A stretch of DNA of 64,000 nt from Empedobacter stercoris (GCF_025244765.1 NZ_CP104209.1:1-64000); one strand, 5' to 3'. Positions 44,001-53,116 are shown, numbered from the stretch's first letter. Notes: generated from the sequence alone by a model not told the origin. Numbers and translations: made by a program.

Positions 44001-45611
44001 GGAACGGATTATTTATTTGAAGGAGAAAACGAATTATTTGTTACCAAACAAGGTAAAGGACAAGGGATTATTATGTTAAATGATATTGCATTTAAGGACA
44101 CTTCTTTTAATACTAAAGGAAAAGTGGACGGAGCAATTCTGTTTAGAAATTTGAGTAAATGGGGTCTCAACTTAGATTTTGATACAGACAATTTATTGGT
44201 GATGAATACAACGATAAAGGACAATGAATTATTTTATGGTAAAGTATTTGCCAAAGGAAATGTAACGATGTTTGGTGCTGTAGAAGAACTGGAGATTGCG
44301 GGAGACGCAACAGTAGTTGGAAACTCAGAATTAACGATAAACACTGGTAGTACAACAATTGAATCTGAAAATAATTTGGTTCGTTTTGTTCCTAATCAGC
44401 ATTTAGACGAGATAGCAAAAAACAATGAGCCACATGCACCAAAAGGAATGTCGATAGATGTTAACATCAATGCTTATCCAAATGCTATGGTGAATTTAAT
44501 TTTTGATGCTGCGACAAATGATAAAGCAACAGCTCGCGGTACTGCAGAAAATCTACGTTTCTTGATGAACAAAGCAGGGCTTAATATTACAGGGGTTTAC
44601 AATATAGAAAGTGGAACATATGAGTTTAGACAATTTCCTCTGATTCCAAAAGATTTTAAAATAAAGAAAGGTTCATCTGTTCAATTTGCGGGCAATCCAC
44701 TGGATGCAACATTAAATATTACAGCAGAATATCAACGTTCAGTATCTAATGTAGGCGATTATTTAGGTGTTGGATATTCTCAAATTTACGATGCAATTCT
44801 TTCCATTGATATTTCCGAAACGCTTAAAAAACCAATCATTGATTTTGGTTTATCAATTCCGAATGCTGGATCAGATATTAATTCACAGTTACAATCAAAA
44901 TTCCGTTCCAACACAGAAGAACAGATGCTCCAATTTAGTTATATCTTATTGACAGGTAAATTTGGAGACGCTTCTGCTGTGCAATCAGGAGTTACAAGTA
45001 CAGCTGCTGATATTGGTTTATCGACAATTGCAGGTATGTTGTCATCTATTGCAAATAATGTAGATATTCAAATGGAATATGTTGGTGGTAGTGCACAGTC
45101 TGATACAAATGATAAAATTAGAACATCTATTTCTTATCGTATCAATAATCGTTTAAGTTTAAGAGGATCTTATGGAATTGCCGTAACAAATAACCGCAAT
45201 GTGCAAGAGAATTTTGATGGTAATTTTGATATTTCTTATGATATTTCAAAACTAAACAATGGTTCATTGGTTTTAAAAGCATTTACAAAACCAACTACTT
45301 TTGGACTATTGCCTGGTATGGAAAATAGCTTGAATCAAAGTTTTGGTGTCGGAATTCAATACAATAAAAGTTTTGATACCTTCAGAGGATTTTTAGGAAT
45401 AGATGAAAGAAAGAAAGAATCTAACAATAAAAATACTGAATATAAACAAGAAAAATTTGATTCGATTGTACTTCCAAAACAATTTAAAAAAGAAGAAAAT
45501 AAAATAGATTCTGCATATCAAGCTCGTAAAGATACAGTCAACGTTACTTATCAAAAATCTTCTCAGCCAAAGACACAACAAAAACGTCGCGGTTTAGTCA
45601 GAATTAAATAA
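41016..45611 (+). CDS. tamB: TamB-like translocation/assembly module protein (AsmA-like, DUF490)
   Basis: This 1,531-residue inner-membrane-anchored protein has one N-terminal membrane segment (about residues 10-35, LLSLIILVLTLVLTVSIAI), a long AsmA/TamB-type beta-rich body spanning the periplasm, and a C-terminal DUF490 domain (about 1180-1450, with QRSVSNVGDYLGVGYSQ and EEQMLQFSYILLTGKF). Members move phospholipids or assist outer-membrane protein insertion. The start is a TTG at 41016. The tail is basic (QQKRRGLVRIK). No tamA gene is adjacent. It is divergent from tsaD. Confidence 0.9.
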   Translation: MKIVRRIGRFLLSLIILVLTLVLTVSIAIQIPAVQTKLAHFALEKLNKSLNTQMYVDSVDIDFFGRIYFHGVKIKDDHKYDFMKSKTLETTIDLWSLLPGIKKDHIDLSQVKLIQPEINVITYKGDSVSNFIKFVNGFSSDKPKDSKKIFKLDGDFILEEGKVSIVNQNSGNIWLDAKQLNLTVKKFRLVDSDITGDLENFCFVATKNKDTYNVQNFTGKVHYSNKEIRIGNLNLRTDTSVLNGNLLLSYDEPSDMSDFSNKVRWDVFFDRGSKINFKEIRYFTEIFDKNSSVDLYGKVEGPLNNLTFLDFELKGEDNYVGASRLQLQDVLNGSLLNFSTRNAKINTSYQSITKLLPTSIAKSIPDLLTRFGAINYRGDISLNPNEINANGYTVSGLGDADINAQIRNYKDVKSLIYKGTIDAKNLNLHQLTNAKDLGYVSGQFRFDGKGTDLNNINLNLDGTLRYIDLIGKRYQNITVDGLVKNYQFNGLFDIKDPNLNAQLNGKINFSGKPYDFDFTSNIRQVNLDFIGLTKNLGAVVRGDVTGNFQLTNINDLRGNIDVKNLYFRSKKDTLELAHVMLNSEISGSNKIMTLDVPNYMKATVDGRFNVTEIADVVNNSLVNLVPSFRMKKVSPNQAFSFDVNVQENLLNYIDPSISIEPDTHVKGFIDGTKNQLEATLETPGIKYAGIQLFQSNVNLNTIAELPTLNAKIDSMKVSGVTLNEINVSSIPKNDTMIVKTDFNIGRKNPVVFNLNLFHTVQNKNDLIFGFSPSTVQIDSTQWTINHLNDVNSNRVIFNRINNSLKVEDLSLESEEQSLNVSGLFNNNIDYNFNADFKDLYLEKIIPKTVLNNLKIVGIANGNVNIVRTKEKLEPTLEAKIDNLGLNDFELGNLTLQGGYNVEDKQFNFETSLQKEQIQSLVAYGNIINKPTGPELDVDANFDEFHIDFLEGFLKSVFSNMRGTLSGDLKMTGPVDLPNLNGNMVAKDLGLKVNFLGTDYLFEGENELFVTKQGKGQGIIMLNDIAFKDTSFNTKGKVDGAILFRNLSKWGLNLDFDTDNLLVMNTTIKDNELFYGKVFAKGNVTMFGAVEELEIAGDATVVGNSELTINTGSTTIESENNLVRFVPNQHLDEIAKNNEPHAPKGMSIDVNINAYPNAMVNLIFDAATNDKATARGTAENLRFLMNKAGLNITGVYNIESGTYEFRQFPLIPKDFKIKKGSSVQFAGNPLDATLNITAEYQRSVSNVGDYLGVGYSQIYDAILSIDISETLKKPIIDFGLSIPNAGSDINSQLQSKFRSNTEEQMLQFSYILLTGKFGDASAVQSGVTSTAADIGLSTIAGMLSSIANNVDIQMEYVGGSAQSDTNDKIRTSISYRINNRLSLRGSYGIAVTNNRNVQENFDGNFDISYDISKLNNGSLVLKAFTKPTTFGLLPGMENSLNQSFGVGIQYNKSFDTFRGFLGIDERKKESNNKNTEYKQEKFDSIVLPKQFKKEENKIDSAYQARKDTVNVTYQKSSQPKTQQKRRGLVRIK

Positions 45612-45619
45612 AAAAAAAT

Positions 45620-45647
45620 GAGTTTATTGTGGTTAGACAATAAACTC
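45620..45647. terminator. Inverted hairpin after tamB
   Basis: GAGTTTATTGT, loop GGTTAG, ACAATAAACTC gives a perfect 11-bp stem. The T run (A8 on the plus strand) lies on the tamB side, so as an intrinsic terminator it would act on minus-strand transcription; on the plus strand no T run follows. Confidence 0.5.
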
Positions 45648-45736
45648 GCGCAAACAAACAAAAGTGATTAGTTCTTTCTTTTTTGAACTATTATTACAAC
45701 AAAAATAAAATATTAAATAAATCATTAAAAAATATT

Positions 45737-45767
45737 TTGATGTTTGTTTGTTTTATTTATAATTTTG
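45737..45767 (+). promoter_or_regulatory. Promoter of the Lrp-type regulator
   Basis: TTG at 45737-45739, a 20-bp spacer and TAATTTTG at 45760-45767 match TTG-N19..21-TAnnTTTG. The leader to the ATG at 45824 would be about 50 bases. Confidence 0.65.
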
Positions 45768-45823
45768 CTAAAAATTAATTCGATTTTTTATTAAAATAAT
45801 AATAATAATCAAAAATTAGGAAA

Positions 45824-46294
45824 ATGAATTACATAATTGATGATGTTGATAAGAAAATTTTGATGTATTTAATTGACAATACAAGAATGCCATTTACAGA
45901 AATAGCAAAAAAAATGAATGTTTCTGCTGGTACTATTCATGTACGTGTCAAGAAATTAGAGGAGGCGGGAATCATCAAAGGAACTACACTAATTACAGAT
46001 TATGATAAAATGGGTTATCAGTTTGTTGCATATGTAGGTTTATTGCTTACGAAAACAAACAAAACTCAAAAAGTAATCGATGAATTATACAAAATTCCAA
46101 ACGTAACAGTTGTTCACGTAGTTTCTGGGAAATATAATATTTTCTGTAAAATTCGTGCAAGAGATACAGCAGATGCAAAAGATGTTATCTACAAAATTGA
46201 TCAAATTGATGACGTTTTGAGAACAGAATCTATGATTTCGTTAGAAGAATCTTTTAATGATAAAAATAGATTAATGCATTCAATCTTTCACTAA
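45824..46294 (+). CDS. Lrp/AsnC family transcriptional regulator
   Basis: The 156-residue regulator has an N-terminal winged helix-turn-helix (DNTRMPFTEIAKKMNVSAGTIHVRVKKLEEAG, about 17-50) and a C-terminal RAM/ligand-binding domain (about 65-150, VAYVGLLLTKTNKTQ, VVSGKYNIFCKIRARD). Length and order are standard. It probably responds to an amino acid. It lies 32 bp before the NrtR-like regulator and one gene away from serine dehydratase, so amino acid metabolism is a plausible target, which is inference. Confidence 0.93.
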   Translation: MNYIIDDVDKKILMYLIDNTRMPFTEIAKKMNVSAGTIHVRVKKLEEAGIIKGTTLITDYDKMGYQFVAYVGLLLTKTNKTQKVIDELYKIPNVTVVHVVSGKYNIFCKIRARDTADAKDVIYKIDQIDDVLRTESMISLEESFNDKNRLMHSIFH

Positions 46295-46326
46295 GAAAAA
46301 TTCAATTTTTTAAATCATCCCACAAA

Positions 46327-47028
46327 ATGACAGACGAAGAAAAAGAAAAATATTTTCAGGTCGCTCTCTGTTCAAGTCTCGTGCTTTTCGGGTTTGATGG
46401 AGAAGATCTAAAAATATTAATATATAAAAAACTTAACGATCCTTTCAAAGGAGCATTGGTTTTACCAGGAAAATATATTGCACCAACGGTAAGTAACGAT
46501 CAGGCAATTCACGAATTATTAATCGAGAAAATTGCTTACGATGAGCATCAAACCTATATCGAACAACTGAAAGCTTTTACAAAAGTTTTTCGTAATCCAT
46601 TAGGACGTGTTGTAAATGTTGCTTATTACGCACTTGTAAAACTAACACCTCAAATAGAGGAGAAAGTAAAAATGCAAGGAGGTGAGTGGTATCTATATGA
46701 CCGCATACCAGATTTAGCTTTCGATCATAATGAGATTGTAAAATACGCAAAAGAACGTGTAAAACGCCGCGTAAAACGTCGCCCAGTTGGTTTTAACCTT
46801 TTAGGAGATGAATTTACAATTGCACAATTACAAAGTTTATATGAAAAAGCTTTGAATAGAGAACTTGATAAACGTAACTTTAGAAAGAAAATCTTTAACT
46901 CAAATTTAATTATCGAAACAGGCAATACAACCGACCCGAAACTTCATCGTAAAGTGTCGAAATTATACCGTTTTGACGAAGAAAAATACGAAAAATTGAG
47001 CTTGAAAGGATATGATTTCTTATTTTAA
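46327..47028 (+). CDS. NrtR-like regulator: inactive Nudix domain with winged helix
   Basis: The 233-residue protein joins an N-terminal Nudix-fold domain (about 1-145) with a C-terminal winged helix (about 150-225, FTIAQLQSLYEKALNRELDKRNFRKKIF), the layout of the NrtR/AraR-like regulators. The Nudix box region reads GKYIAPTVSNDQAIHELLIEKI: the catalytic REL and EExG residues are replaced, so it is probably a ligand sensor, not a hydrolase. In Bacteroidetes such regulators control sugar or NAD genes; none is adjacent, so the ligand is open. Confidence 0.85.
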   Translation: MTDEEKEKYFQVALCSSLVLFGFDGEDLKILIYKKLNDPFKGALVLPGKYIAPTVSNDQAIHELLIEKIAYDEHQTYIEQLKAFTKVFRNPLGRVVNVAYYALVKLTPQIEEKVKMQGGEWYLYDRIPDLAFDHNEIVKYAKERVKRRVKRRPVGFNLLGDEFTIAQLQSLYEKALNRELDKRNFRKKIFNSNLIIETGNTTDPKLHRKVSKLYRFDEEKYEKLSLKGYDFLF

Positions 47029-47037
47029 AACAAAGCT

Positions 47038-47520
47038 ATGACAGATAAAAAAAATGAAACCAATAAAGAAAGAGAAGATCTTTTTGATGCTAATGTTTTA
47101 ATGTCTGATAATACAAAATCAAATGACTTAAAACACAAAGGAGAGAAAAAATCATTCTTATTCAAATCAATGATCTTTATAATGGTTTTTCTTTTATTAA
47201 GTATTCTATATCGAGGTTACCAATTGTTAGTGACAAATGATTATTTAATGCGCGATTTACTGAATCAAGATGCACCAGAAATGCCAAGTTGGTATCCAAT
47301 TTCAACTATTATTTTTGGTTTAATTGGTCTTGCAGGTATTTTCTTGGTAAATAAATACAAACGAATAGGTGTATATATGGTCGTAGGTTCATTATTTATA
47401 TCTGCAGCAATACAACCAGAATTTATGGCAGATGGAACACTATTTACAATGTTCGCTTTATTTGTGTTTATAGGTTATGGTTTAGCAATTATTTATCCTT
47501 ATTGGTATAAATTCAAATAA
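47038..47520 (+). CDS. Hypothetical four-segment membrane protein
   Basis: This 160-residue protein has a polar, charged N terminus (about 1-45, no signal peptide) and four hydrophobic segments (about 43-62, 88-108, 113-130, 134-155). It starts 9 bp after the NrtR-like gene and ends in a terminator, so the two are an operon. I do not recognise a family. A regulator followed by a small membrane protein suggests the protein may be under its control or transport a small molecule. Confidence 0.7.
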   Translation: MTDKKNETNKEREDLFDANVLMSDNTKSNDLKHKGEKKSFLFKSMIFIMVFLLLSILYRGYQLLVTNDYLMRDLLNQDAPEMPSWYPISTIIFGLIGLAGIFLVNKYKRIGVYMVVGSLFISAAIQPEFMADGTLFTMFALFVFIGYGLAIIYPYWYKFK

Positions 47521-47540
47521 TAAAAATTTGATAAAATGGA

Positions 47541-47577
47541 AAAAATAGGTTACAAAAAATTGTAACCTATTTTTTTT
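47541..47577 (+). terminator. Intrinsic terminator after the membrane protein gene
   Basis: AAAAATAGGTTACAA, loop AAAA, TTGTAACCTATTTTT followed by T forms a perfect 15-bp stem. Confidence 0.9.
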
Positions 47578-47688
47578 GATTGAAAATTAGTTGAGGTAAT
47601 ATCATTAATATGAATATTTTAAGCTTTATAATTGAGTAAGTTCATAAAAAATATACTGAAAAAAAAATGAATATGTTAATTTAACGGC

Positions 47689-47696
47689 TATATTTG
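47689..47696 (+). promoter_or_regulatory. Candidate -7 element of serine dehydratase
   Basis: TATATTTG matches TAnnTTTG and lies 35 bp before the ATG at 47732. No TTG at the -33 distance was found. Confidence 0.45.
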
Positions 47697-47731
47697 TCCT
47701 GTGTGGAAAAAATATAAATTAAAAGTATAAA

Positions 47732-49147
47732 ATGGATTGTATTTCAGTATTTGATATGCTCAAAATTGGCGTAGGTCCTTCAAGTTCTCATACTTTAGGT
47801 CCTTGGCGAGCAGCAGAAGCTTTTCTGAAAGAGTTAGATGCAGCTTCAATTTTCAATAAAATTACGCGTATTCGTGTAGATTTGTACGGTTCTTTATCCT
47901 TAACAGGAAAAGGACATGCAACAGATTTTGCGGTTATGTTAGGATTGAGTGGCGCAGATCCTGAATACATTCCTGTTGATGATATTTCAACAATAATCAA
48001 TACAATTAATAGTAAAAAACAATTAAATTTTGGAAGCCGATTTTTAATTGATTTTGATCCCAAAACAGATATTGTTTTTAATAGAGAGTTTTTAGATTTT
48101 CATGCAAATGGAATGATGTTTACTGCCTTTTATGAGAATGAAGAATTTACCTCTACATTCTATTCGATAGGAGGTGGATTTATAACAAAAGAAAACGAAG
48201 AATCAATTAATGCAGATGTAACATGTGCATTTCCATTTTTATTTAATACATCAACAGAGCTTTTAGCATTTTGTGATAAAGAAAATAAAACAATTTCACA
48301 AATCATGTTCGAAAATGAGAAAACACTTCGAACAGAAGATGAAATTCATCACGAATTAATGCGTGTTTGGAATACAATGTTAGAATGTATGTACATAGGA
48401 TGTCACACAGAAGGTACATTGCCAGGCGGATTGAATGTAAAACGTCGTGCGTATGACATGCACAATAATCTGATTGGAACAACTCCTTATTCTAATCCAC
48501 AAGAATGGATTACATCTATTCGGAAAACCAAAGTATATTTTCGTCAAATTCTGAAATGGGTAAGTTGTTTCGCACTTGCAGTGAATGAGGTCAATGCCTC
48601 GTTAGGTAGAGTGGTAACAGCACCAACAAATGGAAGTGCAGGAGTAATTCCTGCTGTATTGATGTATTATTTGGTGATCGAAAATCACAAAGCGGGACAA
48701 AAAGAAATTGAACAATTTTTAACAACAGCAGGTGTTATTGGATCTATTTTTAAGAAGGGTGCTACCATTTCTGCCGCGATGGGAGGTTGTCAAGCTGAAA
48801 TTGGAGTGTCATCTGCAATGGCAGCAGGTGCTTTGTGCGAATTAATGGGAGGAAGTCCTGCACAAGTGACTATTGCAGCTGAAATTGCGATGGAACATCA
48901 CTTGGGGTTAACTTGCGATCCAATAGGAGGGTTGGTACAAATACCTTGTATTGAACGCAATACAATGGGAGCAATTAAAGCGATAAATGCTGCTGAATTG
49001 GCATTGGATACAGATCCTTTAAATGCAAAAGTACCTTTAGACAAGGTTGTAAATACAATGTGGGAAACTGCAAAAGATATGAATAATAAATACAAAGAAA
49101 CTTCTGAAGGAGGCTTAGCAGTTGCTGTGAATATTGCAGATTGTTAA
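47732..49147 (+). CDS. sdaA: L-serine ammonia-lyase, iron-sulfur type, single chain
   Basis: This enzyme deaminates L-serine to pyruvate using a 4Fe-4S cluster. The 471-residue protein has the N-terminal beta domain ([25 protein letters not shown]) and C-terminal alpha domain, fused in one chain. The cluster cysteines are visible as GGCQAE, LTCDP and IPCIER, and [17 protein letters not shown] is conserved. It is a single gene preceded by a -7 element. The nearby Lrp-type regulator could control it. Confidence 0.95.
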   Translation: MDCISVFDMLKIGVGPSSSHTLGPWRAAEAFLKELDAASIFNKITRIRVDLYGSLSLTGKGHATDFAVMLGLSGADPEYIPVDDISTIINTINSKKQLNFGSRFLIDFDPKTDIVFNREFLDFHANGMMFTAFYENEEFTSTFYSIGGGFITKENEESINADVTCAFPFLFNTSTELLAFCDKENKTISQIMFENEKTLRTEDEIHHELMRVWNTMLECMYIGCHTEGTLPGGLNVKRRAYDMHNNLIGTTPYSNPQEWITSIRKTKVYFRQILKWVSCFALAVNEVNASLGRVVTAPTNGSAGVIPAVLMYYLVIENHKAGQKEIEQFLTTAGVIGSIFKKGATISAAMGGCQAEIGVSSAMAAGALCELMGGSPAQVTIAAEIAMEHHLGLTCDPIGGLVQIPCIERNTMGAIKAINAAELALDTDPLNAKVPLDKVVNTMWETAKDMNNKYKETSEGGLAVAVNIADC

Positions 49148-49189
49148 TAAAGTATTTATATTCAATTAAATAAAGAATAGTGTGTAATT

Positions 49190-49237
49190 TGTAAGGATTG
49201 TGAAAGTGTGTTGTGTGTTTCAAAAAAAATCCTTACA
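49190..49237. repeat. 10-bp inverted repeat over the DEAD-box helicase promoter
   Basis: TGTAAGGATT (49190-49199) and AATCCTTACA (49228-49237) are perfect reverse complements 28 bp apart. They enclose the TTG of the promoter, and the right arm overlaps the -7 element. This is either an operator or a long-loop terminator after sdaA. Confidence 0.5.
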
Positions 49238-49241
49238 TTTG
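49211..49241 (+). promoter_or_regulatory. Promoter of the DEAD-box helicase gene
   Basis: TTG at 49211-49213, a 20-bp spacer and TACATTTG at 49234-49241 match TTG-N19..21-TAnnTTTG. Transcription starting near 49245 leaves a leader of about 168 bases, unusually long for this window. Confidence 0.65.
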
Positions 49242-49412
49242 CACAGCCTTTTAGAATTAAGGTACGGATGTTAAAGAATATTCATTTAGGGATTTTTTAG
49301 GCTGCTCAGCCATTTAATTTTATTCTTTCATATCTGTTGGTTATAATAATTTAAAAATAAAAACCGGATATGAAATATAAATGAATTTCAATATCACGGT
49401 ATCGTATCTAAC

Positions 49413-51302
49413 ATGATTACATTCAAAGAATTAGGACTTCAAGAAGAACTCCTAACTGCAATTGAGAAAATGGGATTCGTTAACCCTTCTCCAATTCAAG
49501 AAAAAGCTATTCCTCAAATCCTTTCATCAGACCAAGATGTTATTGCATTGGCGCAAACAGGTACAGGAAAAACTGCAGCATTCGGGCTTCCGATTTTAAA
49601 TCAATTAGACAATAGTTCAAAATCAGTTCAGGCAATTATTTTATGTCCAACTCGTGAGTTATGTTTACAAATCGCAAAAGAAATCGAAACTTTTGCAGCT
49701 GATACACGAGGAGTACGTGTACAAGCAGTTTATGGTGGAGCTGATATCGTTAAACAAATTAGAGGATTAAAAGATAATCCACAAATCGTTGTAGGAACAC
49801 CAGGTCGTACAATGGATTTAATTAAACGTGGTGCATTAAAAATTAATGACATTACGTGGACAGTTTTAGATGAAGCTGATGAGATGTTGAACATGGGATT
49901 CCGTGACGAAATCGATTCAATTTTAGAAACTACTCCAGAAGAAAAACAAACTTTATTGTTCTCAGCTACAATGCCTTCAGAGGTTCGTCGTATCGCTTCA
50001 GAATATATGCACAATCCAGTTGAGATTGCTGTTAGTAAAGTAAATACTACCTCAAAAAATATCGAGCACCACGTTTATTTAGTACGTTCATCAGATCGTT
50101 ACTTAGCTTTAAAACGTTTGGCCGATTATTACCCAAATATTTATGGTATCGTTTTCTGTAGAACACGTCGCGAAGCGAAAGATGTAGCAGATAAATTGAT
50201 GCAAGATGGTTATAATGCAGATGCATTACACGGAGATTTATCACAATCACAACGTGATCACGTGATGGAAAAATTCCGTAACCAAAACATTCAAATTCTT
50301 GTAGCAACAGACGTTGCAGCTCGTGGAATTGATGTTAATGAGTTGACACATGTTATCAACTTCAACTTACCAGATGATCCAGAAGTTTATGTTCACCGTT
50401 CAGGTCGTACAGGTCGTGCAGGAAACAAAGGGATATCTATTATTATTTCAGGTGGACGTGAAGCACGTAAAATTAGAGATTTAGAAAAATTAATTGCTTC
50501 TAAAATCGAGCCTAAAAACGTTCCAACTGGTGCAGAAATTTGTGAAAAACGTTTAATTTCTTTAATTGACAAAATCGAAAATATCGAAGTTGATGAAGAG
50601 TTAATCGAGCCTTACATGGAAACTGTAAACGAAAAATTAGCTGATATTGATCGTGATACTTTATTGAAACGTTTTTTAACAGTAGAATTTAATTCGTTCT
50701 TAGAATATTACAAAAATACGAAAGACATCACTCCAGAAGGTGATCGTGGTGATAGAAGTGATCGTTCTTCTAATCGTCGTGGAGGTCGTGATTTCTCAAG
50801 ATTCTTCATTAACATTGGACAAAAACACAACTTACGTGTTCCAAACTTAATTGGATTAATCAACGAACAAACACGTAACCGTAACATCGAAATCGGAAAA
50901 ATTGAAATTTTACGTAATTTCTCTTTCTTCGAAGTAGATACACAATTCGAATCATTAGTTTTAGAATCTTTCAAAGATGCACAACGTGATGGAGTTGATT
51001 TAGATGTTCAAATCTCTAAACCAGAACCAAGACGTGGTGACGGTGAGCGTCGTGGAGGCGGAGATCGTCGTCGTAATGGCGGAGGAGATTCTCGTGGACG
51101 TGGTTTTAACAGTCGTCGTGACTCTGATCGTGAAAGAAGCGGTGGAGACCGTGGTGGTTTCCGTAGAGGAGATCGCGATAGAGGAGGTTACCGAGGAGGA
51201 GACCGTGATCGTGATAGCCGTGACAGTAAAGGAGGAGATCGTGGTGGTTACCGCGGTGGAGACCGTAACAGAACGGGAAGTTCAAGAAGAGGTAGAGATT
51301 AA
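49413..51302 (+). CDS. DEAD-box ATP-dependent RNA helicase with DbpA-like domain and RGG tail
   Basis: The 629-residue RNA helicase has all core motifs: AQTGTGKTAAFGLP (I), PTRELCLQ (Ia), DEADEML (II), SATMPS (III), ARGIDVNE (V) and HRSGRTGRAG (VI). A DbpA-type RNA-binding domain follows (about 465-535, FFINIGQKHNLRVPNLIGLIN), then a glycine-arginine-rich tail (about 545-629, many RGG and GDR units). It is related to CsdA/DeaD, which unwind RNA in cold shock and ribosome assembly. The long leader suggests post-transcriptional control. It is a single gene with a strong terminator. Confidence 0.95.
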   Translation: MITFKELGLQEELLTAIEKMGFVNPSPIQEKAIPQILSSDQDVIALAQTGTGKTAAFGLPILNQLDNSSKSVQAIILCPTRELCLQIAKEIETFAADTRGVRVQAVYGGADIVKQIRGLKDNPQIVVGTPGRTMDLIKRGALKINDITWTVLDEADEMLNMGFRDEIDSILETTPEEKQTLLFSATMPSEVRRIASEYMHNPVEIAVSKVNTTSKNIEHHVYLVRSSDRYLALKRLADYYPNIYGIVFCRTRREAKDVADKLMQDGYNADALHGDLSQSQRDHVMEKFRNQNIQILVATDVAARGIDVNELTHVINFNLPDDPEVYVHRSGRTGRAGNKGISIIISGGREARKIRDLEKLIASKIEPKNVPTGAEICEKRLISLIDKIENIEVDEELIEPYMETVNEKLADIDRDTLLKRFLTVEFNSFLEYYKNTKDITPEGDRGDRSDRSSNRRGGRDFSRFFINIGQKHNLRVPNLIGLINEQTRNRNIEIGKIEILRNFSFFEVDTQFESLVLESFKDAQRDGVDLDVQISKPEPRRGDGERRGGGDRRRNGGGDSRGRGFNSRRDSDRERSGGDRGGFRRGDRDRGGYRGGDRDRDSRDSKGGDRGGYRGGDRNRTGSSRRGRD

Positions 51303-51324
51303 TATTTCTCAAAAAATAACAACT

Positions 51325-51358
51325 AAAAAGGATGATTTTTTTAAATCATCCTTTTTTT
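51325..51358 (+). terminator. Intrinsic terminator after the helicase gene
   Basis: AAAAAGGATGATTT and AAATCATCCTTTTT form a 14-bp stem with a T run. Confidence 0.9.
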
Positions 51359-51418
51359 GTGCTTAAAATTTGTATTTGAATTGATAATTTTTCTATATTT
51401 ATTCAAAACCACAAATAA

Positions 51419-53116
51419 ATGACAGTACAAGAATTGTTTAATTCTATTCGAGCTTCTATCGAACAAGAGAATTATGCGCAGTTAAAAGAAATTAAAATTT
51501 TTAAACCAGAAAAATTTAATTGGGTTCGAGACATTTTCGAAACGTATAATGTTACTCAATTAGGTGAGCAAAAAGGATTGATTTGGAAGTACAATAATCA
51601 ACGAGAAGATTATACGTTTCAAGATTTATCTATTAAGTACAATCAATTTTTAAATTATTTACGTAACAAAGGTATTGTAGAAGGGGACAAAATGTTTTCT
51701 CAAGTTCCTTTATTACCAATTACTTGGATTGGCTATCTGGCATCAATCAAAGGTGGATTGGTTATTATTCCAGCGGCTACAACGTTAGAAGCACGTGATT
51801 TAACTTTCCGTTTTGAATCATCATTTCCAGAAGTGGCATTGGCTGATCAGGCGAATGCTAATAAAATAGATGAAGCAGAAGCAAAATTTGAGCAGAAAAT
51901 CAAAGTTAAATTAATCACGGAGGGAGAAAGAGAAGGATGGATAAATATCAACGATTTATGGAATGAATCACCTGAAGCCGAAGCTGCCGATACTAAAGCA
52001 GACGATGATTTGTTTTATTTCTTTACTTCTGGTACAACTGGAATGCCCAAAGTGGTGGTGCACACGCATTACACTTATCCGCTTGGAGGCTTTACAACCT
52101 CTTCTTGGGTTGGAATGAAACAAGGTGATTTACATTACAATATATCACAACCTGGATGGGCTAAATTCTTTTGGAGTAGTTTCTTTGCTCCTTGGAATAT
52201 GGGGGCTACAATTTTAGGATATCATGCAGATAAATTTGTTCCAAAGGAACAATTACAAACAATTCAGGATTTAGGTGTGATAACATTTTGCGCACCACCA
52301 ACTGCTTTGCGTGTATTAATTTTAGAAGATTTAAAAAATTATCATTTCAAACTTCGTCAATGTGTTGCGGCAGGCGAACCGCTTAATCCAGAGATTATAG
52401 ATGTTTGGAAAGAAGGCACAGGCATAACAATTCGAGATGGATATGGACAATCGGAATCTACAGCTATGATTGCCAACTTACCTAACGAAAATATAAAATA
52501 TGGTTCGATGGGTAAACCTGCTTTTTTATATGAAATTGTAATTGCAGATGACAATGGAAATATAGTACAAGATTGTGAAGAAGGAAATATCTGTGTTGTG
52601 TACAACGAAGAAAGCATTAATGGAATTTTTAAGACATATCTTATTCAGAAAGATAAGATGTCAAAAGTTTTTAAGCATGGATTATATTATACAGGAGATA
52701 AAGCGTACAAAGACGAAGATGGCTATGTGTGGTTTGTTGGGCGTGATGACGATGTGATAAAAGCATCAGATTTCAGAGTTGGACCATTTGAAGTAGAAAG
52801 TGCGTTATTAGAACATGATGCGATTATGGAAGCTGCTGTTGTAGCAAGTCCACACGAATTGCGAAGTAATGCAGTGAAAGCGTTTGTTATTTTAGCCCCA
52901 GGGTATGAAGCTTCGGAAGAATTAGCGAAAGATATTTTCAGGTATACGGAAGAACATTTAGCACGTTACAAAATTCCTCGAATTGTCCAATTTGTTGAAT
53001 CATTACCCAAAACAATTTCAGGTAAAATACGTCGCGTAGAATTACGAAACCAAGAAGCGAAGGATAAACAAGATAAAATTAAAATTCTAAACGAGTATTT
53101 CCATGAGAAATATTAA
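51419..53116 (+). CDS. AMP-forming acyl-CoA synthetase
   Basis: This adenylate-forming enzyme activates a carboxylic acid to acyl-CoA. The 565 residues contain the P-loop-like FFTSGTTGMPKVVVHTH (about 205-222), DGYGQSEST (about 345), YYTGDKAYKDEDGYVWFVGRDDDVIK and the catalytic Lys in PKTISGKIRRVELR. The set resembles medium-chain (ACSM-type) and acetyl-CoA synthetase-like enzymes; the substrate is not certain. It is a single gene starting at the ATG at 51419, 117 bp after the helicase. Confidence 0.92.
   Translation: MTVQELFNSIRASIEQENYAQLKEIKIFKPEKFNWVRDIFETYNVTQLGEQKGLIWKYNNQREDYTFQDLSIKYNQFLNYLRNKGIVEGDKMFSQVPLLPITWIGYLASIKGGLVIIPAATTLEARDLTFRFESSFPEVALADQANANKIDEAEAKFEQKIKVKLITEGEREGWININDLWNESPEAEAADTKADDDLFYFFTSGTTGMPKVVVHTHYTYPLGGFTTSSWVGMKQGDLHYNISQPGWAKFFWSSFFAPWNMGATILGYHADKFVPKEQLQTIQDLGVITFCAPPTALRVLILEDLKNYHFKLRQCVAAGEPLNPEIIDVWKEGTGITIRDGYGQSESTAMIANLPNENIKYGSMGKPAFLYEIVIADDNGNIVQDCEEGNICVVYNEESINGIFKTYLIQKDKMSKVFKHGLYYTGDKAYKDEDGYVWFVGRDDDVIKASDFRVGPFEVESALLEHDAIMEAAVVASPHELRSNAVKAFVILAPGYEASEELAKDIFRYTEEHLARYKIPRIVQFVESLPKTISGKIRRVELRNQEAKDKQDKIKILNEYFHEKY

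Noticed and set aside
51004-51366. Long open frame inside the 3' end of the helicase gene
   Set aside because: It is the +1 frame of the repetitive RGG-coding region, which produces long valine- and glutamate-rich open stretches without start signals.
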